This document shows, one piece after another, positions 55,700 to 64,000 of a DNA stretch of 64,000 nucleotides (position 1 is its first letter; every line of letters starts with the position of its first letter). A program made the translations under genes and the position numbers. Under the pieces are notes generated by a model. It was not told the DNA's origin. It saw only the letters and a list, made by a program, of their open reading frames with translations, and searched no databases. Source of the DNA: Haemonchus contortus (Eukaryota; Nematoda; Chromadorea; Rhabditida; Trichostrongylidae); contig LS997566.1 in assembly GCA_000469685.2 (NCBI GenBank), forward strand, positions 7,050,491 through 7,114,490, in the 5' to 3' direction.

Positions 55700-58600
55700 C
55701 AATCGGCCCATGCACTTCAGGGACATCGTATAGCGCCAGTTTTTCACTACCGAAAAGACAGTGCAACTGGAAGTGACCTATACATAACCATCCAATCCAA
55801 ATCTATCGGAAACTTCTCCCAGACAGTTCGGGAGGGTAGCTCTTCGATTTGAAGGATTCCCAGTCATATGCTTCCACATTAAATCGCCCATATGTTTGCA
55901 TGTTCGCTTAGCAGACAACGTTTCATTGAGCGCAGCTGCTGGAATGTTCCATCATAACGGCGCTGTTCATGGAATACGTGCGCGCTGTCATAATACGATG
56001 CGTGAGGCCGTGCAATTTCGTAGAACGGCATCCGTTTAGCCCCACGTAGGAACATGGGCATGGCACGTGCGCTTCCGATGGTCACGTCAAAAGAGCAGAT
56101 AAGGCTAGGGAGAATAGCAGAGACCGGCAGACAGACAACGTGAAAAATACATCGTAATCGTCGGAACGACAAAACGAACACAAACACGCACATTATGTTC
56201 TTTGCAGTATTCTGAGATGATTGTCACGTTTGCATTTATTGTCATCGTGCAAGTTGATCACATCAACCAACAAAGAACGTTTCCATCTCTACAAACCCTA
56301 TCCAAACGTATTTATTGAAAGACATTAGGTAGTCTTTGCAGAAGGGGGTGACAAAACGGTTCAAAAGGAACTTCTAGCCCTTGCCTTATACAGCCGTTTC
56401 ACGTGAAGACTGCCTGATCAGTCTTAAGCTCCCTTCTGTAGGCTATGTTAAGGCGATCAGCTCGTTTTTGGCCTTCGGAAAGAAAACCGTAGCACAAAGC
56501 AACGATTTCAGATTCATCCAGGCCAACGTTTTGGATACGACGCGATTACGCTTCCTTCAAAGTTCATCTGCCTCCTAGCACTCGCTCACAGACCTTTGGA
56601 CATTTATTCAGTGGAATGAAAAAGGGCTAAAAGTACGAAGGAGAAGAAATGGGATTGGGGGGGGGGGGGGGGATGTGGGAAGGGAGAAGTTGGTGAATGG
56701 TCAAAGTTTAGGGGCCATTTTGAAGCGGAGGGGTTAGAATGTTGAAGGAGCCAACTTCGTTGACTTCATTCTTCATCCTGGTTGAGGGTGGAGGTTTCTT
56801 CTGAGCCTGTCTTGTATGATTCTCACATAGAATTAAGCATAAGGTATGGGAACCACGCGAGCCCTTTTTAAAAAGGATCTCATATGAGTATGCAAATTTA
56901 ATCCATAAATTATCTCATAGTAAGTACGTCACATCTTTTTTCCCGTCCGACACAGTTCGCTATACTATCAAAGGTGCAAAAAGAACTTGTCCAACTCTTA
57001 CGGATGAATTCAGATAAAGAGTAGGAGTGATAGTGGAACTGTCCCAGCTTTTCTTGACCGCTTCGGCCGGATCGATTTTGAAGAAGCAGAAGGGCAATTT
57101 TAAATTGGATTGCCAAATTCTCATTGTAAGACCGTATCACAAAACAAAAGCAAAGCCACACTTAGTAACGTAATAAATGAAAAGTATTAATAGCAGAAAT
57201 GATCAAAGTAAGTACAACTATTACAGAGGATTAGGAGGATAGCAAAAGGCCAAAGTTAGAAAGATTATCCCTGCGATCATACTCTATGATTAGTCTCGCC
57301 AAGGTCAATTAAGCTAATCATCTCACTACGACCTTTTACTTGGTGCCAGACCCCTAGAGGAAGGATACAACGCAAAAATCCAAATTAAGTTTTTTTCTGG
57401 AATTTAGAAATTATCCTAATTCATCGCATAAACTACACATAAAGGTTCCAACACAGGTTCTCCTCACTACATCAATTCGAGGTAGAGTTCCATGCATGGC
57501 GCATCCAGCAAGTTTCAGAAAATTCCATAAAGTTCTCCTCAACTCATATGAGAAGCCTTACTTGAACATTATAGCGTTATATGACGGTTAGCACGTGAAG
57601 ATCTTGTGTTAGCAGCTCTTTTCTCATTATTTCATTGAGGAAAGCACAAAAGGAATTCGGAATGATAACGTGCAAATGACTCTTATTCCCCGTAAATTAT
57701 CATTTCGTAGTGGGAAAGCGCTCTGACTGCCATTCTAGGAAAATCGCCCAAAAAGTAACAAACGGTCTAGGAATCGAGAGATGCCCATATATTACAGATT
57801 ATCCCTGATCCTCTTGGAGCGCTTATCTTATCTAGTTCATTGACTGATTATCTCTCGCAGGCAACATTTACATCAGAGGATATCTATGGATATCGCCTTT
57901 ACCCGGATCTCTATGGAATCCTATACTCTGGGTGTGAGATGCTACGAAAAGAAGTAGTATACTAATGGGAGTGCAGGTGTGTAGCGAATTCTGGGATGAA
58001 AAATATTAACTGCAGTGATAAGTGCTATCAGCGATGAAGAAAACCGGAGTACACCACCGAAAACATATTGAGTTGTTGCCAAGAAACTCTAGAACTACAT
58101 TACTACATCGCGTCTTGGGAATAGTCCAGAAACCTGTGGGGCAACGACACTCTTTGAACACCCATGCTGACAAGGATATCCACCATGTTCCATGAGCAGA
58201 AATGACCCTCAGACGGGTATCGGTCGGTATTTAGAATCGTTCAAGAGTGGGAAATTATAACGGATGGAGATCGTTGGAGATAACTTGTCCTCAGTGGGCT
58301 GAGACAGATAGAAGCACAGAAGTCCAAGCTGTAAAACGACCTCTGATATTTCTTTGTAATAGTTTTCAAAGGCAGATGGCCCACTCATCATTGTCAGACA
58401 TTGGGGAGGGACATTAGCTGGTTTGGCACAAGTTCACTGACTTTACCGCCCCGGCATCGAAACTGGCTACAGCCGCTTTAACCAACTCTGATGGGTTGGA
58501 CTCCAGCGCCCGGTGCCTCGATGTGGTGGTTGCAGTATGAGTCACAGAAATTTTGAAAAGTTGGAAGATTTGCATAGCTTCGAATTCTGGCCCATCAGCT

Positions 58601-61600
58601 CATATTAGACACTCTCCAGTGCGAGTGGAATTTTCTAAGAGTTACCTTCTGTTGCTATGGGAGCATAGCCTTGGAAAAAAGGCGAAAATCGAAGGCAGCC
58701 AACCTCCATTTGTTCCGGGAAAATTCCAAGTTATTGAAACCAACTTTGTCCTCAATTTTTATCTTAATTACTTAGAAGCAGGTAATGCGTAAAACTAAGC
58801 TCTTCATGAACATTGATTCATCCTGAGATGGCATCGATTCGTTGGAATACCCTTTGAAAACCCTAGAATCGTTCGAAGGTGCATGTGGCCCGCACATGGC
58901 TTTTTAGCTGATTCAAGGGACAGCGCATTCTGCGCTCTCAGGCTTGTCAGGTACCAACAAAGTGACTCCACATGAATGTATAGCTTCGTTGGCTTAGACC
59001 AGTAATGAGACTGGATTCGACCCGGCGACAGTGCGAGTGGCGACAGCGCCACTTTGCACCGTCCTAACTCTGCCCAAGAAATATTAAACGAGCAAAAAGT
59101 GGCATCAGAATGGAACGTTGCTCTCTTATCCTACCAATATTTGTTCGACACAGTTCTAAAAAACTCCCCTTTGCTTGAGGAAATAGGAAATCAGTTGGCC
59201 TTCATCCCGATCAAGCATCTACTCTGCAAAAGTGGCAACAGAGAAGTGGACTCCGCTCCCAAGAGGTACAAACGCTGAAGAAGGAAGAGGAGTATTCCTT
59301 TCTGCTCCTTTCCTTCGTCTCAAGGGGCAATGAATCAGCCGTTGATTGAACATTTCGACTGGTTCTCAGTTGAAATTTATTGATGAAATAGAACACTTCT
59401 CTCTCATGCGCCCTTTTATTAGAGTTCTAACATCTGCAATGACGTGATGTAAAGCGGGCAGCAAAGAACATATGGCGATTCGTGCAAAAGCGCCCACATC
59501 GAAATAGACGTGACATCAATGTGTACTTTGCAAAGGGACAACATCAATCTCAGGGAATCCAGTCGGTTAGCGTCTATAGGAGTTCACACTGTGTGTATGA
59601 TCAGCACCAATGCAGAACATAGTTGAAAAATACACAAGTAATGAAAGGTGAAACCTCTTGGTGGGGATCAATCCCCGGGGGGATGCCCTGAACATACGAC
59701 TTCCATCCAAAATCTCATTGGCGTACATGGCCCATCAAACTACTCTTAAGGGGAGGAGGGAGGGAAGAACGTTGAGAGAGGGAGCCAGCCGACGTGGTAT
59801 AAGTCTCCAGTTTCATAGCTAGACGAATCTGGTACAAACTGAAGGATTTTGATGGTTTTGTACTCTCACAGGAGCCTCCTGCGAACCAAGTAATTCTGGG
59901 GTAGAAGATCCGGTTGGTATGGGTGAGTATTGCGCCAGGAGTTGGTCACACGTGAGAAGTAGTGGCGGTCAACGTCTGAACTCAACTGATGGATACAAAT
60001 TAATGAGATAAAAGAGTATAGCGGGTGGGGGGGATGGGGTGGGGGGGGGGTAGCTCAGTGAAATGATATCCACATATAAGAGACCTATTTCGGGCGGATT
60101 CACATCAGTGACAGCGAATTACCTACGTCTGGTCGGTAGGTCATTGGAATAGGCCACGTGTGGGAGTTGTTTCATAAATGGCAAAACCATTTGGAAGCAT
60201 TTTCCATCGCTACAACTTCCTAAAGACAGGTCACTTGATAATTTTATCGTCTTATGCCAGCTACATAACCGCCAGACCATCTTGGGAGCAAGGAGATTCT
60301 GACATCCCAAAGCAAGTCACGGTCCCTGCAATGTGGACATCTCCACATGAGGTTGCTGGAGAACAACAGTCAGTAGCAAATCCTAGGTCAGAACAGACAA
60401 ATAGGCATACTGAGGACAGAGAATCTGGAAGTTTATGGTAGTCGCCCTCTATTCTGGATTAACAGAGGTAATAGGCCGTTCCTCTGGGTAATGACCCTCC
60501 CGAAAGACTACTGTTGCCAATATCCATTATTTTCATATTGCCGAAGGTATAAATTTGACAAAATGGTTATAGCTATGAAATTCCCCAAATTCTATTTCCC
60601 ATAACAGAATACGATTGATTTTCAGGACAAAAAATCCATTTTCAGTAAGAATGAAAAGCAGCAACCAGATGTATCACGGATGTCACAAGAGGAGGACCTC
60701 GAGCTAGTCGGCTTGTTACTGTAGTAATGGAGAGGTGTAGTGTTTGATTCCAATGGGAGGTTCTAGAGCTCTACAGGAGACGAATCAAATTGTTCAGAAA
60801 TCGTACCAAGCATAGACCAATCAACATCGTAAATGTTCTTTCATGTCATATTACCGACGTGAGATCTCTCTTAGTTCCCAATGTAATTTTCCAGCCAGAC
60901 GGCCGCAATCCTGTTGTGAGGCTGGAAAAAACACAAAGTGGTGTGTGTGGCGATGGCGATAACGCCGGCGAATAAGCGGCAATGTCACGTCGGCCAGATC
61001 GCACGTCGCTCAAGCGCGAACTACACTACGAAAGCCAAGGGAGGGATCGGCTAGGGAAAGAACAATGGCACCACACCCTTCCTAGGTTACGGTATGGTCC
61101 CAAAGGTTTATGGGGTCACTTTCATGCAATTTGTTGCACCAAGATCAAACCTGAACTCCTTGAAGACCTTCCTGGAAATCAAAGTGATCGATCGGTGGAA
61201 CTGTAGTTTCTACAGAAGGGGATCCAATTACGCTCACCCTCATTCTACCCCCTGGAGCCCGAAAAGGGGAATCCTGGCGTTATTTCGTTACTGCTCTGAA
61301 GCACCAGCACTAGGTCACCCGGTCTTCTCTCTAGATACCAGGTCTCCTCTGGATTTGGATAACTCAAATCTCTAGATTTGGATAACTCAAACATGGGCAG
61401 TTGAGGTTCAGAGGTGAAGGCGGTGTAAGTAAAGAGACTCAGTGGAGACAGGTTGCTAACCCCATGCTTACGCTCGCATCTCTCGAAATATTCGAAGGTG
61501 TCCATGACCCTTGTAATAAACGATGAGCTTCGATCCTATCTCTCATCTATCAATCAGATTTCTGATCAAACACCGACCAGTCACGAGTTTCCCATTGTAT

Positions 61601-64000
61601 CTCATCTGGTGGTGTGATCTGACACGTGGTTTGTGAACTAGCGAGGGTTACTCTCTCTCAGACCCACTCAGTTCCAGTATCCCCTGCACCGAATCCTGGT
61701 TACAAGTTGTGAATTTTTTAGCTCACGAACATGTCACTTTTGCTCTCTCTGCACATGTCCTCCGGATAAATTCCCACGATATCTAGGTAGTGATGTGTGC
61801 GGAAATCAGATTCCAGGCACCACGTAGCCTACAACAGGGAAAAAGCAAAAGAATTCGCCGAAAATGATTACAATTAGAGGCACACTTCATCAGTTATTTT
61901 AGGTCTGGTGCGGGGTTACGGTGAAATAAGTGACCAAACGAGTTTTTGGTTACTGATGTCGCCGCTATGCAAATGCAACAGTATCGAGAACTTAACCTCT
62001 GTACTATGATTTTTGGTGTAGAAATTTTAGGCTCCTTCGGTCTACTGTGCTTGCAATCGAACCTCAACTCTACGATGTAGTTATTTTCTCTTTACGATAT
62101 TCCAGTGACGGAAATGAGATGGGAGGGGTATTTGGACGAGATTTTAGTTGTTGCAATTGCGCAAAGAGCTGACCAAATCAGACCAAAACTGTCCAGAATT
62201 GTCTTTCGATGGATCACGGATCATGGAGAGTTGTTTGAAGTTCCTACATGGGTTCTCTTGTGAGTGGTGCACCCTCTACAATGCCGCTGAAACTCGTCCG
62301 CGCATCCGCCTCACGAGACAGTCTTCGATCCTTTATAACGCCAGGCTGTTTTCCGACCAGAGAGCGCCCCATATGGTGTACGAGAGAGCCACAGAATCAT
62401 CATGGCGAGATATCTCACGGACCATATCTGCCGTATACCCAATTAGTCGAGAAACGCTCTTGCAAGAGAAGTATCCAAACAAAGAAACCAAGGTGGTTGG
62501 TACGGACAGAAGGTTCTTGTGTAGCATGCGCTTCTGTTAGGAGAAACAAGGAGTCCAAAACGTCCGGGTTTCGAGGTTTATCAACCAATTTCGTCAAGTC
62601 AACTCTGTTATACGGTCGCGATAACGGACCTAAACTTCACCATTCCCAGCTCCTCTACGAAATAGTACGGTTACATTGCGTGAGCAACTCCACTTCGCAT
62701 GAGGACGTAATGTCTGAAGCACGTCATAAATGTTTGGAATGAACATAAAAATCGTTCCCAGTCCCAGTTTTACTGCTTCTGAGAGCTTGGAATTCTCACG
62801 TATGCTTCAAATTCAGCAAACCACAGGTCTCTGATAGCGAGAGAGCTATCAGAATTCAGAAATTACCCGGTGACTGGTACCAAATGTGATCATATCAACC
62901 TGAAAGAAGCAATTCTCACGTAGTACTACATAATTATGCCTACTAGCTCGTGTCACAAAACTAAAGGGCTCATAGGTGACCCCCTAAGGTACGCGAGCGA
63001 ACTGATTTCCTACTGTCACCATTCATGTCTGAACTGATCATTGTGACCGTCGGATATCACTAACATAGAGAATATACCGTAACCACAGAATATTTCAACC
63101 GTTCTGACCATAGATCCGAGAGAAAATATCGTTCAGTGCATCGGTTACGGTAATTGAGAAAAACCCTAGTAGCCATATCGACACGTAAATTACTGCATCT
63201 GCATCAAAAAACATGATTTGACGTTAGACGCAGTAAAGATTATGTTTCTAAAGCAAACAATGACGAAAATTCATAAAGTGATAGTGTCCCAGATGAATTC
63301 ACGCATTAGCTCCCGGGGTGACTTCTCCCGGTACTATATGGTATAGAACGAGTGTTCGACTGGCCAAGCTCGGGTTACGGGTTCTCCGCGGTTGTTTGGT
63401 CAGTGGAGCACTAGTTTTATACCATACAGTACCAGGTTACGGGTTCTCCGCAGGTGAGGCCTGGATTACTCTGGCTAACTCTACAGGTGAAGACAGTCCA
63501 GCATTGTGGATTTCCGATAAAAGAAATAGGTATTAGGGGTGCAACCATATGTGATTACTGCATCTCCAATCCCGGCTATCTAAGCCTCCCAACCATTCGA
63601 GGTAAGTGTTCAGGACCAGATTTTCTCGAGACGTCAGTCGGTCACAATGAAGATCGGTGGTTGGTTACTGTTGGAATCAAATATCAAAGTGTAAGTATTA
63701 AGTAATCCCCATATTTAAATGACTAATATTATATTTGAGAGCTATACTCAATAAATAAATGTAATAGACTGGAATATAATATAATAATTATTATCCTAGA
63801 CTGAATGCCAATATATTATATTGAACGCATATGTAAAACGTTCCCAAGATTTTGAACGGAGACCGTATACATGGTCCAAATCGATCGCAAAAGTCAAAGC
63901 TTAGAACCGAAGACATTAAAGAAGGCCGTTACTTCGACTGGAAACTACCTAAATTCTTAGCAGTTGAACAGAGAACTCAAAGTACTGCGTGCATGACACA
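55700..64000. other. Right end of window, mostly repeats, no gene recognised
   Basis: A minus-strand frame at about 55,910-56,130 (MPMFLRGAKRMPFYEIARPH) is the only other exon-like stretch. It is unrecognised. G-runs lie at 56657-56672 (16 G) and 60041-60050. A short inverted repeat (CCGGTACTATATGGTATA near 63,328 and its near complement near 63,418) and a direct repeat GGTTACGGGTTCTCCGC (63,372 and 63,435) sit at the end. Confidence 0.35.
62110..62415. repeat. Interspersed ~300-bp repeat, copy outside the array
   Basis: Matches the intron 3 repeats of genes B and G: TTGCAATTGCGCAAAGAGCT, then GTGAGTGGTGCACCCTCTAC, then CCATATGGTGTACGAGAGAG. It shows the repeat is dispersed and not part of the gene family. 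Open frames over it are not genes. Confidence 0.5.

Noticed and set aside
62148..62742. 130- and 164-codon overlapping frames near the right end
   Set aside because: They overlie the dispersed ~300-bp repeat that also sits in introns of genes B and G, where no frame is kept.

Overview
The window looks like nuclear DNA of a clade V parasitic nematode, most probably a hookworm. The evidence is short introns with GTAAG/TTTCAG borders, an egl-9 orthologue close to the nematode form, a nemepsin-like aspartic protease, a mariner of the Hsmar1/bandit type, an RTE-type LINE, and a cluster of small secreted genes that resemble divergent hookworm ASP (CAP-domain) relatives. Much of the left 38 kb is duplicated and transposon-riddled. 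The right part holds single-copy, well spliced genes.

Layout. About 1-38,640 is a decaying tandem array of one secreted-protein family. I recognise seven copies in three subtypes, all on the + strand: A (type 1, 666-1866), B (type 2, 4761-6560), C (type 3, 14764-15977), D (type 1, exon 1 only), E (type 3, broken), F (type 1, stop codon) and G (type 2, 34893-36523). The order implies an ancestral unit type 3 - type 1 - type 2 repeated at least three times, with one internal deletion around 23,150 and one retrotransposon replacement at 19,081-21,856. Only A and C read as intact genes (156 and 150 codons over seven exons). Each copy that keeps its 5' end has a TATA box 55-75 bp before a 24-nt first exon.

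Transposons date the array. A mariner (8984-10260) sits in the first bases of a Helitron-like minisatellite element. A Tc1-like DD37D element (25102-26404) sits inside an inverted copy of the same Helitron-like family, and only in one of two duplicated spacers. A 401-bp MITE (32801-33201) has a 9-bp target duplication and an empty site in the paralogous spacer.

From 39.5 kb the sequence is different. A complete ten-exon aspartic protease (39526-41502, minus) encodes 388 residues with a signal peptide and both catalytic Asp motifs. Then comes the 3' part of egl-9 (43822-51868, minus, ten exons found, 398 residues), the HIF prolyl hydroxylase, with a decayed Tc1/mariner element in one intron. 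The egl-9 N-terminus (MYND finger) was not found. From 51.9 kb to the end I see only repeats, G-tracts and one plausible Pro-rich exon near 55.5 kb.

The two intact array genes and the protease all encode predicted secreted proteins, which fits a host-parasite interface, but that role is inferred. All exon borders were read by eye from splice consensus, reading phase and paralogue comparison.
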